From: an uncultured cyanobacterium
Lineage (GTDB): Bacteria; Cyanobacteriota; Cyanobacteriia; CACIAM-69d
Reading direction: 5' to 3'
Assembly: GCA_937883785.1 (NCBI GenBank)
Contig: CALGDE010000151.1
Coordinates: 1 to 40,078 of the forward strand
Length of the DNA: 40,078 bases
Below are positions 23,234 to 33,837 of this stretch, in pieces; within the stretch, counting starts at the first letter, position 1; every line of letters begins with the position of its first letter. The notes under the pieces were generated by a model that saw only the letters and a program-made list of their open reading frames with translations, did no database searches and was not told the DNA's origin. The translations under genes and the position numbers were made by a program.

Positions 23234-23836
23234 ATGGGTAACTTTGCACCGAACGACAGTTTTGTTTCCAAGAAGGTTTTTAAGAGCGCCCGTTGGCTGG
23301 CTCGATGGATTGATCGATTTACGGAAAGCTTAGGAAAACTGGTGGCCTGGCTGGTGCTGGTGTTGGTGCTGGTGGGCACTTGGAATGTGGTGGGGCGCTA
23401 TGTGGGACGGGCAATTGGGCAAAATTTAACGTCTAATACTTTGCTAGAGCTGCAGTGGTATTTGTTCACGCTGGTGTTTATGTTGGGGGCGCCTTACACC
23501 CTGAAACGCAATGAACATGTAAGGGTGGATTTGATTTACAAAGGATTGTCAAAGCGGAAAAAAGCTTGGGTTAATTTGTTGGGAAGTCTGCTGTTTTTGA
23601 TTCCCTTCAGTGGTTTGATCATTTACTTTTCCTGGAGTTGGACCTTAAACTCCTGGCTGGTGCTGGAGAATTCCTCTGATGCTGGCGGCTTACCGAGATA
23701 TCCCATTAAGTCTCTAATTATTATTAGCTTTGGGCTGTTGATTTTTCAGGGGTTTTCAGAGGCGGTGAAAAGCTTGGTCATCCTTGGGGAAGGTCCAGGC
23801 GATCGCGCCAGGATTAGTTCTGACAACTCTGATTGA
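23234..23836 (+). CDS. TRAP transporter small permease (DctQ-type)
   Basis: A 200-aa membrane protein with four helices at about 37-60, 75-98, 112-135 and 155-175, the DctQ pattern. LQWYLFTLVFMLGAPYTLKRNEHVRVDL near 75-102 contains the conserved E-W-x12-A-x2-L-x3-H-V-R/D motif of small TRAP subunits. It pairs with the large permease encoded 104 bp downstream and with a periplasmic binding protein to import organic acids or amino acids with sodium. The binding-protein gene is not in this window. In Synechocystis a similar system (Gtr) carries glutamate, so an amino-acid substrate is a reasonable guess but not shown. Confidence 0.92.
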   Translation: MGNFAPNDSFVSKKVFKSARWLARWIDRFTESLGKLVAWLVLVLVLVGTWNVVGRYVGRAIGQNLTSNTLLELQWYLFTLVFMLGAPYTLKRNEHVRVDLIYKGLSKRKKAWVNLLGSLLFLIPFSGLIIYFSWSWTLNSWLVLENSSDAGGLPRYPIKSLIIISFGLLIFQGFSEAVKSLVILGEGPGDRARISSDNSD

Positions 23837-23940
23837 TGGCTCGACGCAACAGGACATTGTGTTTGTTCCTATCGCCATATGTACTTTGATCGCCTTCAGT
23901 TTTTAGCGGAAATTTTAAAGAGCAAGACCCAAGGAAAATA

Positions 23941-25302
23941 ATGGACATTCTGGCAGTAGTTGGAGCAGGCGGTCTGGACTGGTTGGGACCGCTCATGTTT
24001 GTAGGGGCGCTGCTGTTTTTGATGTTGGGCTATCCCGTTGCGTTTTCCCTGGGCGGCGTGGCGATCGCCTTTGGAATTATTGGCATTTTGCTTGGCGAAT
24101 TTGACCCGGTTTTTATGACTGCGTTGCCGGGACGAATTTTTGACATTATGCGCAATTACACCTTGCTAGCCATTCCCTACTTTATTTTTCTCGGTGCGAT
24201 TTTAGAAAAATCCGGCATTGCGGAAAAGTTGCTGGAAACTATGGGGATTTTATTTGGGCGAGTTCGCGGCGGCTTGGCGTTGGCGGTGGTGTTGGTGGGT
24301 GCTCTTCTGGCGGCGACTACTGGCGTAGTGGCCGCCACAGTGGTGGCAATGGGGCTGATTTCTTTACCGATTATGTTGCGTTACGGCTATCGGCGATCGC
24401 TGGCAGCTGGGGTCATCGCCGCATCGGGCACCTTGGGGCAAATTATTCCCCCCAGCGTAGTGTTGGTGGTGCTGGCGGATCAGCTAGGGATTTCTGTGGG
24501 ACCGTTGTTTATCGGCTCAATTATTCCCGGTTTAATGATGACTACCGCCTTTGGCGTGTATGTGATGGCCGTAGCCTGGTTGCAGCCCGACGCCGCCCCT
24601 GCGTTGCCAGAAGAAGTGCGCAATATTGGCGGAGCAAGATTACTTAAGCGGATATTGGGGGTAATGATTCCGCCGCTGCTGTTAATTATTTTGGTATTAG
24701 GTAGCATTTTCTTCGGCATTGCCACCCCCACTGAAGCAGGAGCAATTGGGAGTTTAGGAGCAATTATTCTGGCGGCTTTTAATGGGAAATTCTCTAAAGC
24801 TATGCTGACAGAATCGAGTCAGGCGACGCTACGAATTTCAAGCATGGTAATGTTCATTTTGATTGGCTCCACCGCCTTTAGCCTGGTCTTTCGTGGGCTT
24901 GATGGCGATCGCTTTATGTTGGATTTGCTACAAAATCTACCCGGTGGGCAGTTTGGTTTTCTTGCGGTCAATATGATCACGATTTTTATTCTGGGCTTCT
25001 TTATTGACTTCTTTGAAATCGCTTTTATCGTGCTACCAATCTTTGCTCCCGCGGCCCAAGCTTTTGGTATGGATATGATGTGGTATGGCGTTTTAATGGG
25101 CGCTAATTTACAAACCTCTTTCTTAACGCCACCCTTTGGATTTGCCTTGTTTTATTTACGCGGTGTTGCTCCAGAAGTGGTCAAAACCAGCGAAATCTAT
25201 CGAGGCGTGGTTCCCTTTATTGGGCTGCAATTGCTGGTGCTTTTATTGATAATTATTTTTCCGGCGATCGTGACGTTCTTGCCCTCTTTGAGTGCAGCAT
25301 AG
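23941..25302 (+). CDS. TRAP transporter large permease (DctM-type)
   Basis: A 453-aa polytopic protein with about 12 hydrophobic segments, normal for DctM. Family marks include LAIPYFIFLGAILEKSGIAEKLL near 78-100, the GVVAATVVAMGLISLPIM region near 130-147, and IASGTLGQIIPPSVVLVVLADQ-type signature near 158-180 with the PPS motif. FFGIATPTEAGAIGSLGAI near 262-280 is the second conserved sodium/substrate half-site. It is the ion-coupled substrate channel of the complex. ATG at 23941 is preceded by AAGGAAAAT. It is co-directional with the small permease and probably co-transcribed. The absence of an adjacent binding-protein gene means that partner must be encoded elsewhere. Confidence 0.95.
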   Translation: MDILAVVGAGGLDWLGPLMFVGALLFLMLGYPVAFSLGGVAIAFGIIGILLGEFDPVFMTALPGRIFDIMRNYTLLAIPYFIFLGAILEKSGIAEKLLETMGILFGRVRGGLALAVVLVGALLAATTGVVAATVVAMGLISLPIMLRYGYRRSLAAGVIAASGTLGQIIPPSVVLVVLADQLGISVGPLFIGSIIPGLMMTTAFGVYVMAVAWLQPDAAPALPEEVRNIGGARLLKRILGVMIPPLLLIILVLGSIFFGIATPTEAGAIGSLGAIILAAFNGKFSKAMLTESSQATLRISSMVMFILIGSTAFSLVFRGLDGDRFMLDLLQNLPGGQFGFLAVNMITIFILGFFIDFFEIAFIVLPIFAPAAQAFGMDMMWYGVLMGANLQTSFLTPPFGFALFYLRGVAPEVVKTSEIYRGVVPFIGLQLLVLLLIIIFPAIVTFLPSLSAA

Positions 25303-25503
25303 ACAAGGTAAAGGGATTTGACTGGCACCCACAAAGTTCCTGGGCTATCCTGATGTCGTAAGACAGTCGTAAGACAAAAGATTTTGAATGGACACTGTTT
25401 TGGCGGCAATCAAGATCTCGACTTTAACAGTATTTATTCAAGACTGAAACAAGAAAGGGCAAACAATAAACCTTTCAAAATATTATTTTTAGGAGAAAGA
25501 AGC

Positions 25504-25758
25504 GTGGCTATTCCTGGTGCAGAAAAGAAGGTTTCAGCGGGGATTTGCGGGATTCTTATTGGTGCTTTGGGAATCCACAAATTTATCTTGGGGTACTCCA
25601 CTGAAGGAGTCATTATGTTGCTAGCTAGTCTTTTAACCTGCGGGATCGCTGCGCCCATCATGGGAATCATCGGTTTGGTTGAAGGCATTCTCTACATTAC
25701 TAAAGAAGACCAAGAATTTGTTGACACTTATATCAACAACAAGCGCGGCTGGTTTTAA
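25504..25758 (+). CDS. TM2-domain membrane protein
   Basis: An 84-aa protein. I start it at GTG 25504 because AGGAG at 25491-25495 sits 8 bases before it and because VAIPGAEKK leads directly into the domain; an upstream start at 25384 would add 40 polar residues without support. Two helices (about 10-30 and 38-62) surround GIHKFILGYSTEGVIMLL, the GxHxFYLG-like turn that marks the TM2 family. The C-terminus is charged (TKEDQEFVDTYINNKR). TM2 proteins are widespread and their function is mostly unknown. The next two genes encode small membrane proteins on the same strand. Confidence 0.85.
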   Translation: MAIPGAEKKVSAGICGILIGALGIHKFILGYSTEGVIMLLASLLTCGIAAPIMGIIGLVEGILYITKEDQEFVDTYINNKRGWF

Positions 25759-25856
25759 GTATTGCTCTTGAAAAGGCTAGAGGTATATCTTCGAAGAAAT
25801 CCTATTGATACTCTGAGTTTCTTGAAGTCAAAGGTTTGAGTGCTTTGTCGGGAAGT

Positions 25857-26336
25857 ATGCAAAAGCAAGGGCGCTGGAAATACTACTTAGGGATCAGTCT
25901 AGCCAGTGGGCTAGGTGCTGCAATGGTAGGGTTCAGCGCTTTTGACTATGCCTTGCCCCTTCCCCGTTGTTTAATTCAGGCTTTTTTGGGATTTCCTTCT
26001 CCAAGCTGTGGTCTAACTCGGTCGATTAGAGCATTAGCTCACGGCAATATTGGACTGTCCCTTTGGTACCATCTGTTTGGAATTCCCATTGCCGCACTAA
26101 CTTTTCTCGCAGGTGTGACGGGAGCTTTGGCACTTTGTACGCAGCCATTCGCTGAAACGCTCAAAGCGAGGTTTTGGATGCCTTTAGTGAAGCGAAAAAC
26201 AATGGTTGGTTCCCTTGCATTGTTTTTCGCTTACTACGCAACTCGATTGGCAGCCTTTTACGATCTGGAAGTCCCTTCGTTGCTCGGTAATAGCGTTTTT
26301 TGGAGCTTTTTGGAAACTGGGGCAAAGGCCCTTTAA
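25857..26336 (+). CDS. DUF2752 membrane protein
   Basis: A 159-aa protein from ATG 25857, with GGGA just before it; TTG at 25836 would add seven residues. Its mark is PSPSCGLTRSIRALAHGNIG near residues 45-64, the cysteine-containing CGxTR loop of DUF2752, between hydrophobic helices at about 15-45 and 70-95. Another hydrophobic segment lies near 115-135. DUF2752 has no established role. It sits between a TM2 gene and a 60-aa two-helix protein, and the association of TM2 with DUF2752 suggests a common membrane function. The first cysteine of the usual CP-x-CG form seems to be a serine here (SPSCG). Confidence 0.82.
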   Translation: MQKQGRWKYYLGISLASGLGAAMVGFSAFDYALPLPRCLIQAFLGFPSPSCGLTRSIRALAHGNIGLSLWYHLFGIPIAALTFLAGVTGALALCTQPFAETLKARFWMPLVKRKTMVGSLALFFAYYATRLAAFYDLEVPSLLGNSVFWSFLETGAKAL

Positions 26337-26392
26337 TGAGTGTTGGTGATCACTAGACTCTAATTAACGGCGTACAGGATTGTGGGGAAATA

Positions 26393-26575
26393 ATGAAGAC
26401 AAAGAAACAGGTGAGATTAGCGTCCTTAGTTATGGCGGGCGGTCTTGTTTTAGGATCTATAGCTAATACTGAAATTCCTTTTTTTGCCAAGGGATTTATG
26501 TTGCTAATTCCGCTTCAAGTGCTGGCTTTAGGCTACATTTTTTGGAGCCAGCCTAATCTTTTGACGAAGAAATAG
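26393..26575 (+). CDS. Small two-helix membrane protein of unknown function
   Basis: A 60-aa product starting MKTKKQ with two hydrophobic stretches, about residues 9-25 and 32-52, and lysines at both ends. GGGGAAATA precedes the ATG, giving a fair ribosome-binding site. I do not recognise the family. It follows the DUF2752 gene by 56 bp on the same strand and probably shares its transcript. Length is small enough that chance ORF formation must be considered, but the start signal, hydrophobic pattern and placement support a real gene. Confidence 0.6.
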   Translation: MKTKKQVRLASLVMAGGLVLGSIANTEIPFFAKGFMLLIPLQVLALGYIFWSQPNLLTKK

Positions 26576-26635
26576 GATGGCAATCTATTGTTTCTTGAGT
26601 GCCTTGTTATCAGTAACACTGCTTTTTACTGACGC

Positions 26636-27424
26636 TCAACTCCGCTCAATGCGTTGAAACTCATGATCGATCGCCACCCAAAGCTCACGGTTGTGGGGAT
26701 CGGTATGCAACGCTTTCTTTAGAAAAATTCGAGCTTTATCGGGCTCACGGCGGTCCACCAACTCTCGTCCCCACCGATGGTAGCTAATGGCTAACCACTG
26801 TTTCGCTTCAGGATCTTGGGGAATGCGACTTGCTAGGGCTTCGCTCATGGCGATCGCACTAGGAAACCGCCGGGAGGCTAGCAATGCCTTCAAGCGCTTG
26901 TAGGTTTTTTCTTTTAGTTCTTGATCAAACGTGGATAGCTCCGGATTGAATTCCACCTTTGGCCACATCTTTGGCTGCTTACGGGGCTGACTAGGATCCA
27001 CCCCGGTCACCATATCGTCGTTGGGGGAGACCTTGACCTTACGTTTGGTTTTCGGGGTCGGGCCAGACTGGACGCGGACTTTTGGCTGGGACTTGGTGCT
27101 GGCTTGTTGGGGCGTGTTCTTTGGGACCGTGGGTCTTTCCGCAGTCTTGGGCTGGGGGCTACGACGGGTGGTGCGGGTGCGGCGATCGCGTTCCCCCGTA
27201 ATTTGATGCCCATGCTCCATCAGCATTCGATAGGCCGCAGTGACCTGAATAAATTGGTCCTGTGTTTGAGACGGTGTCACCCCGCCACAATTGGCATCTG
27301 GGTGATACTGCCGCGCCAGCTTTCGATACGCTGCCTTCACCTCCGCCAACGACGACCCCACCGGTAGCCCCAGCTTGCGGTAACACTCTCGTAGTTCTGC
27401 CCGTGTATTTACCCGTGAAGCCAT
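26636..27424 (-). CDS. J-domain (DnaJ) protein with C-terminal TPR-like region
   Basis: A 262-aa protein. I chose the ATG at 27422-27424, preceded by GGTGGGA, giving MASRVNTRAELREC; an upstream ATG at 27469 would add 15 residues. Residues about 14-75 are a J domain with the essential HPD at 41-43, so it should stimulate the ATPase of an Hsp70. Residues about 80-165 are Pro/Lys/Arg/Thr-rich and disordered. The C-terminal about 85 residues form TPR-like helices (RRFPSAIAMSEAL; KARIFLKKALHTDP). It is thus a type III J protein, without the zinc finger. The pattern recurs in cyanobacteria; the client is unknown. Confidence 0.9.
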   Translation of the reverse strand: MASRVNTRAELRECYRKLGLPVGSSLAEVKAAYRKLARQYHPDANCGGVTPSQTQDQFIQVTAAYRMLMEHGHQITGERDRRTRTTRRSPQPKTAERPTVPKNTPQQASTKSQPKVRVQSGPTPKTKRKVKVSPNDDMVTGVDPSQPRKQPKMWPKVEFNPELSTFDQELKEKTYKRLKALLASRRFPSAIAMSEALASRIPQDPEAKQWLAISYHRWGRELVDRREPDKARIFLKKALHTDPHNRELWVAIDHEFQRIERS

Positions 27425-27469
27425 TCCCACCTCAGCACAATACCCAAATACCCAATGGCGCTTGGTCAA

Positions 27470-29610
<2,141 letters not shown>

Positions 29611-29658
29611 CTTTTTGTTCCAAACACAATTTCAATAAATCCCGATCAATTAAACCCA

Positions 29659-29692
29659 AAAGGCTCCAGTTCTTTGAGAACTCGGAGCCTTT
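29659..29692. terminator. Terminator hairpin after pgm
   Basis: AAAGGCTCC (29659-29667) pairs with GGAGCCTTT (29684-29692), and AGTTCT (29668-29673) pairs with AGAACT (29677-29682) around a 3-nt loop, leaving one bulged C. The long near-perfect stem starting with A and ending with T can act on both strands, serving pgm and perhaps the convergent hydrolase gene. Confidence 0.85.
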
Positions 29693-29818
29693 CTTAATAA
29701 TGAATTGGTTGGTAACGAACCTTATGCCTGTTCTTCAATTTAGAGAGATTTTGAGAACCCAGCAAGACTGGACTTTAAGGGCAATTAATATCGCCTCAAT
29801 TTGGAGAATTGACATTAC

Positions 29819-30856
29819 TTAGCTGCGGGGCACTTTTTCTGAGACAAGGGCATCGTCGAGAACGCAATGCCTTTTTCCTGGGAAGATAGCGACTTCCCCC
29901 TTTTGAAGGGTTCGGTGCATGTGTTTCACCACCAAGCCCGGTTCCAGTTTCTCGCCCGGCGATTCAGACTCCTCCCCATTAGTGCTGGTGAAATAGTTGT
30001 GACCAACGGGGTGATCGTAGGAATTATTGAAGCTATTGCAATCTAGGGCAAACACATTACTAGGCGTTCGAATCATGTCAGCGGGGCCACTTTGTCCCAA
30101 GCGTTTAGAAATTCCCGCCTTAGAAGCATTAGCAACAATGCTTCCAAACAAAGCCCAATCATCAACAGCGTAATAAACAACAACATTACGGGTCACCAAT
30201 GGGATCCACATGTCCCGATGTCCCGTTTCCAAAACTTCATTTTCGAGATCGGGAGCCACAAGGAAAATATTTTGGAACAGGGAAGGAAATCCGCGCTTGT
30301 AGAAGTGTTTGGCTGACTTTTCTAGGATGCTTTGTAAAACCTTTGACCCCATGGAATGGGCCATCAGGCTAAATCCCTTGCCGGAAGAATCTTTAGAAAT
30401 TGGATTATCTGTTAGCCATTTGAACCCCCGCGCAAATGCAAAGCCGCTACCATCAGCAGAAATTTGATCGTCAAAATAGTCTTTGATAATGCCGAAGTCG
30501 TCATCGCAGGGCCAGATGAGGGGCACCACCTTGATGCTGCCTGTAGGGGCCAATGTATTCAGGTGGTTTTGTAGCTCTTGGGTTTGTTCAAAAATTGGCG
30601 CTTCAGGCAGGCTGGAGAATCCGTGAATGTAAAACAGGATGTGCTCCGCTGGGTCTTCAGCCAGTTTTTTAAGAAACGCAGCGTGCCCAATTTCGCTGTA
30701 GCTGTCTTTTCCGTGGCGATCGCAAAAATAAATAGAGGAGTGAAAGCCGTTATTTTTTAAATCAAAGTTGACGGTTCGCGGCAATAAATTTGGCGAATTT
30801 TTAGTTTGTTCGGGGGTTAATCCTTCTTTAAAAGCACGATTGGTAATAAAGAGCAT
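29819..30856 (-). CDS. Alpha/beta hydrolase of the DUF900-like group
   Basis: A 345-aa protein from the ATG at 30854-30856, preceded by AGGAC; an upstream ATG would add 13 residues. FYIHGF near 75-80 is the oxyanion region and AHSMG at 166-170 holds the nucleophile Ser168. VAPDLEN near 200 could supply the acid, and PVGHNYF near 285-291 the histidine. The motif order and the LFITNR start fit the DUF900 group of lipase/esterase-like hydrolases. No signal peptide is seen, so it should work in the cytoplasm. It is unrelated in sequence to the exported hydrolase at 19.7 kb. Substrate unknown. Confidence 0.82.
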   Translation of the reverse strand: MLFITNRAFKEGLTPEQTKNSPNLLPRTVNFDLKNNGFHSSIYFCDRHGKDSYSEIGHAAFLKKLAEDPAEHILFYIHGFSSLPEAPIFEQTQELQNHLNTLAPTGSIKVVPLIWPCDDDFGIIKDYFDDQISADGSGFAFARGFKWLTDNPISKDSSGKGFSLMAHSMGSKVLQSILEKSAKHFYKRGFPSLFQNIFLVAPDLENEVLETGHRDMWIPLVTRNVVVYYAVDDWALFGSIVANASKAGISKRLGQSGPADMIRTPSNVFALDCNSFNNSYDHPVGHNYFTSTNGEESESPGEKLEPGLVVKHMHRTLQKGEVAIFPGKRHCVLDDALVSEKVPRS

Positions 30857-30995
30857 AGTTATAGTCCTGAGCACTTTCGCTCTCATCCTATGCACCTGCT
30901 CTGTGCAGCAGCGCCTTATGTTGAGAGCCGTTCAACATACTTCAAAGTTTGATTTTGCCTGTCATATAACGACGTCCACATGCCTTAAAACAGCA

Positions 30996-31023
30996 AGAAG
31001 GCTCTTCCGTAGAAAAGCCTTCT
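30996..31023 (-). terminator. Probable psbV terminator
   Basis: AGAAGGCT (30996-31003) and AGCCTTCT (31016-31023) form an 8-bp stem with a 12-nt loop, 66 bp beyond the psbV stop. Read on the minus strand, the stem is followed by TTGCTGTTTTAAG, a moderate T-tract. It separates psbV from the downstream hydrolase gene. Confidence 0.7.
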
Positions 31024-31089
31024 GAAAATCACCTAATTGAAATTGCCGGTGCTAATTGAGCGCCTTGGCGTTTAAAAATCTCTAGGTAT

Positions 31090-31587
31090 TTAGGTGGAAT
31101 ATTTGGTCTTACCACCACCCCAGCGAGGACCGATAATTTTTGGCTGGCTTAGAACGTGACCAGCAACGGCGTAAAGCTCCTCGTCCGTTAAGTTACGCAT
31201 CTCCGGATAAATATCAGAACTACGGGTACTGGGGTGGAATTCGTAAATTTCGATTTCACCGTCATAGGTGGTGGGGTTCTTCATATAATCCACCAAGCCA
31301 GCGATGTTGTCACGGGCAGGAATTGCACCAGCTAGAGAGTCGGGGGACAAATCCAAGTCGGGGCTGGTTTTGGTGACACCACCAGCATGGCACTGGGCGC
31401 AGGTGTCGTTAAACACGCGCTTGCCGATCGCCACCTGCTCCATACTCAAAGTAACAACCTCTCCGCTTTCGTCCAGATTAACGGTGCGTAGCTCGGGGTC
31501 CACTTCAATGGCGTGGGCAGCGTCCACAGCAGTTTGAAAAACAAGGAAAACTGCAGCTATGGCGAACAAAATGCACTTTCTCAGCAT
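31090..31587 (-). CDS. psbV: Photosystem II cytochrome c-550
   Basis: A 165-aa extrinsic photosystem II subunit. Residues 1-26 are a signal peptide ending AHA, so the mature protein starts IEVDPELRTV. The c-type haem is held by C63-A-Q-C66-H67, and H118 in EFHPS is the distal ligand (position 92 of the mature chain), giving the family's bis-histidine haem. The protein sits on the lumenal face near CP43 and stabilises the oxygen-evolving Mn4Ca cluster. The end GGGKTKYST is slightly longer than the usual GGGK-aromatic terminus. It has its own promoter gap of about 320 bp and a terminator hairpin, so it appears monocistronic. Confidence 0.96.
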   Translation of the reverse strand: MLRKCILFAIAAVFLVFQTAVDAAHAIEVDPELRTVNLDESGEVVTLSMEQVAIGKRVFNDTCAQCHAGGVTKTSPDLDLSPDSLAGAIPARDNIAGLVDYMKNPTTYDGEIEIYEFHPSTRSSDIYPEMRNLTDEELYAVAGHVLSQPKIIGPRWGGGKTKYST

Positions 31588-31909
31588 GGATATCTCTAGA
31601 ACGTAGGTCTCTGGTGTCGGTCAGGCATTTAAGCCAGGAAAATCATTGACTCGTGCCGTTAGATTCTGTCGCTGTTTGCCAGCTTGCCCTGACATAGAAT
31701 CTTATGTGACACAGAAGTTAACATTATACTGGCGAAACCAGCAACAATTTTACATCGCGATTGTCGAAAGGCGTTTTGTGTCGATAGGTTCATTAACAAT
31801 CCCTCAACAATCTGCAAATTCTCTCAGACTCCTGGGCTTCGAACCTCATAAATTAAACTGCCATTGAATTGCCCAATTCGAGTGGAAGAAAACTTCCCGG
31901 AAATCACCG
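31588..31909. promoter_or_regulatory. Gap between psbV start and accD end
   Basis: This 322-bp gap lies upstream of psbV and downstream of accD, both on the minus strand, so it should contain the psbV promoter and leader. I see no strong hairpin, repeat copy or RNA gene. An open frame on plus at 31646-31867 has no start signal or family likeness and is not called. Confidence 0.45.
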
Positions 31910-32884
31910 CTAGGGCATAGAAGCTGAGCCGTTCAGGGACTCATTAAAGGGTTGGGATGGATTGCCCGCCAATTCACTTCCGGTGCCGTTATGACCTGTC
32001 GCACTGCCCACAGCCACCTTAGACTCCGGGCGACGGTGCATATTGATTAACTGACTCAAGGTTTTCTTGAGTTGGGTTCGAGGCACGATCGCATCCACAA
32101 AACCGTTGGCCAATAAATATTCCGCCGTTTGAAAATTGTCGGGCAGCTTTTCCCGCAAGGTTTGTTCAATGACCCGCCGCCCTGCGAAGCCAATCATTGC
32201 TTTTGGTTCCGCCAGGATTAAATCCCCCAACATGGCGAAGCTGGCGGTAACGCCGCCGGTGGTGGGGTGGGTTAGCACTGGAATATACAGCAGCCCCTGA
32301 GCCCGATGGCGCTCTAGGGCACCAGAGATTTTCGCCATTTGCATCAGGCTCAGCATGCCTTCCTGCATTCGCGCTCCCCCCGATGCACAGAGGATAATGA
32401 CTGCCACCCCTTGGTTTGTGGCGTGCTCAATGGCGCGGGTTAGCTTTTCCCCGACCACCGAGCCCATGCTGCCCCCCATAAACCGAAAGTCCATCACCCC
32501 CAACACCAGGGGTTCGCCAAGAATTTCCCCCTGTCCCGTTTGCACTGCGTCCACAAGTCCGGATTTTGCCTGGGCTTCCTTGATGCGATCGCGGTAGGCC
32601 TTGCGATCGCGAAACCCTAGGGGATCCACCGGCGCCACTCCCGTATCGAGCGGCAGCCAGGTGTCTTCATCAATAAGCTGTTCAATGCGATCATCGCTCC
32701 ACACTCGCATATGGTGCTCGCAGTTTGAGCACACCATCTGGTTAGCCTTCAAATCTTTGGTGTAAGCCATCACCCCACAGGCTTCGCATTTGGTCCACAG
32801 TCCATCAGCAATCTCTCGCTCTGGGGGCTCCGGTGCGGTGGCATCCACCTTTTGGCGATTTGCAAACCAATCAAATAAAGACAT
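31910..32884 (-). CDS. accD: Acetyl-CoA carboxylase carboxyltransferase subunit beta
   Basis: A 324-aa enzyme from the ATG at 32882-32884 giving [12 protein letters not shown]; the longer frame adds 25 residues with no family likeness. A zinc ribbon has four cysteines in C-x2-C and C-x2-C pairs (CEACG and CSNC, residues about 31-55). The carboxyltransferase core from about 100 to 290 includes [11 protein letters not shown] and the acyl-CoA-binding [11 protein letters not shown] loop, then [25 protein letters not shown]. With AccA it transfers carboxyl from biotin to acetyl-CoA, the first step of fatty-acid synthesis. The last about 35 residues are a Ser/Asn-rich extension. It lies alone between psbV and an LptA-like gene. 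Confidence 0.97.
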   Translation of the reverse strand: MSLFDWFANRQKVDATAPEPPEREIADGLWTKCEACGVMAYTKDLKANQMVCSNCEHHMRVWSDDRIEQLIDEDTWLPLDTGVAPVDPLGFRDRKAYRDRIKEAQAKSGLVDAVQTGQGEILGEPLVLGVMDFRFMGGSMGSVVGEKLTRAIEHATNQGVAVIILCASGGARMQEGMLSLMQMAKISGALERHRAQGLLYIPVLTHPTTGGVTASFAMLGDLILAEPKAMIGFAGRRVIEQTLREKLPDNFQTAEYLLANGFVDAIVPRTQLKKTLSQLINMHRRPESKVAVGSATGHNGTGSELAGNPSQPFNESLNGSASMP

Positions 32885-33201
32885 AGGGGCGATCGCTCCT
32901 GGGCTACACGGCGCAAGCTCAATAGTATTCCTTCGCCTGTGCGCTCGTGGGTCGGTCACGGTGTATCAACCGACGCTATTCACGTAATCGTAGCCAACAC
33001 AATATTGAGCTTGAAATTTCAGTCTAAGATTTTACCGCTTTTCAGCGATCGCCCTGAAATTCTCTAACTTTTAACCCACGGCAAACCCGTACTTAATTAG
33101 AAAATGTAAGCAATCAGCGTCTGCTCCCTAGGCGTAATTTAAGGGTGAACGTCGCCAATTATTTCACCCAAAATATCTGTCACAGCGTTTTGGCAAGGGG
33201 A
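32885..33201. promoter_or_regulatory. accD upstream gap
   Basis: This 317-bp stretch lies between the accD start and the end of the LptA-like gene, both minus-strand, and should contain the accD promoter. A GCGATCGC site occurs near 33045-33052. No repeat copy, hairpin terminator or small gene is recognised. Confidence 0.4.
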
Positions 33202-33837
33202 CTATTGCTCGAAATCAAACGGTCCTTGGTTTTGATCAAAGGATTCGGATCCATTAGCAGGCGGCACAGCTTCAACGGGGACGCTTACCGCACCGTCGGG
33301 GGCACCATTGAGCAGGGACTCGTCAATGGGCGCTGGAGCCGCTCCTGGGGCAGGACCTTCAGGAATTAAGTAAATTGATTCCACCTGACGATTGGGTTGG
33401 GGCAGTGCCACCATTCGACCCTCATCAACGTAGTAGGTAACCACTTCCGCCCGCAGACTGTTGCCCTCTTGCAGGACTAAAACATCCCCCGCCAGCACTA
33501 GACGACGTTCGTTGCTGAAATATTGCGCCTGGGCAGAGGTGGCTTCTAAATTGCGAGACGGGTAGTCCACAAACACATTGCCCCGAGCGGTAACGGTGCC
33601 TGCTTCCGAGTTGGATTCTTGAATATCCGACAGCACGGTAATGGGGTTGCGCACAACGGTAGGCGGGGGCGGGGTTTGCCCTTGGGCGGCAGGGGTAAAA
33701 ACGGTGGCGGCAGCGATGGCGGCGGCAATCAACTTTGCCAAGGGATTTTGTGGGCGATCGCCGCTGAAACCCAGTTGACGAGTCGATATCTGGTCCACGG
33801 ATATTTGATTTGCCACTCCGCCCATTAACTTGCCCAT
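33202..33837 (-). CDS. LptA/OstA-like lipopolysaccharide-transport protein
   Basis: A 211-aa protein from the ATG at 33835-33837 (MGKLMGG); an upstream ATG would add nine residues. A hydrophobic stretch AKLIAAAIAAATVFTPAAQGQ near 35-55 looks like a signal segment with a long N-terminal region before it, so the true start might be further downstream. Residues about 65-160 are an OstA/LptA beta-jellyroll: ITVLSDIQESNSEAGTVTARGNVFVDYP blocks, AQYFSNERRLVLAGDVLVLQ and GNSLRAEVVTYYVDEGRMVA are the repeated strand pattern of this fold. It would bridge lipopolysaccharide transport across the periplasm. The C-terminal about 50 residues are Pro/Ala/Glu-rich. Confidence 0.8.
   Translation of the reverse strand: MGKLMGGVANQISVDQISTRQLGFSGDRPQNPLAKLIAAAIAAATVFTPAAQGQTPPPPTVVRNPITVLSDIQESNSEAGTVTARGNVFVDYPSRNLEATSAQAQYFSNERRLVLAGDVLVLQEGNSLRAEVVTYYVDEGRMVALPQPNRQVESIYLIPEGPAPGAAPAPIDESLLNGAPDGAVSVPVEAVPPANGSESFDQNQGPFDFEQ

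Noticed and set aside
31646-31867. 73-aa plus-strand ORF between psbV and accD
   Set aside because: It is antisense to the psbV promoter gap, has no start signal and no recognisable motif.
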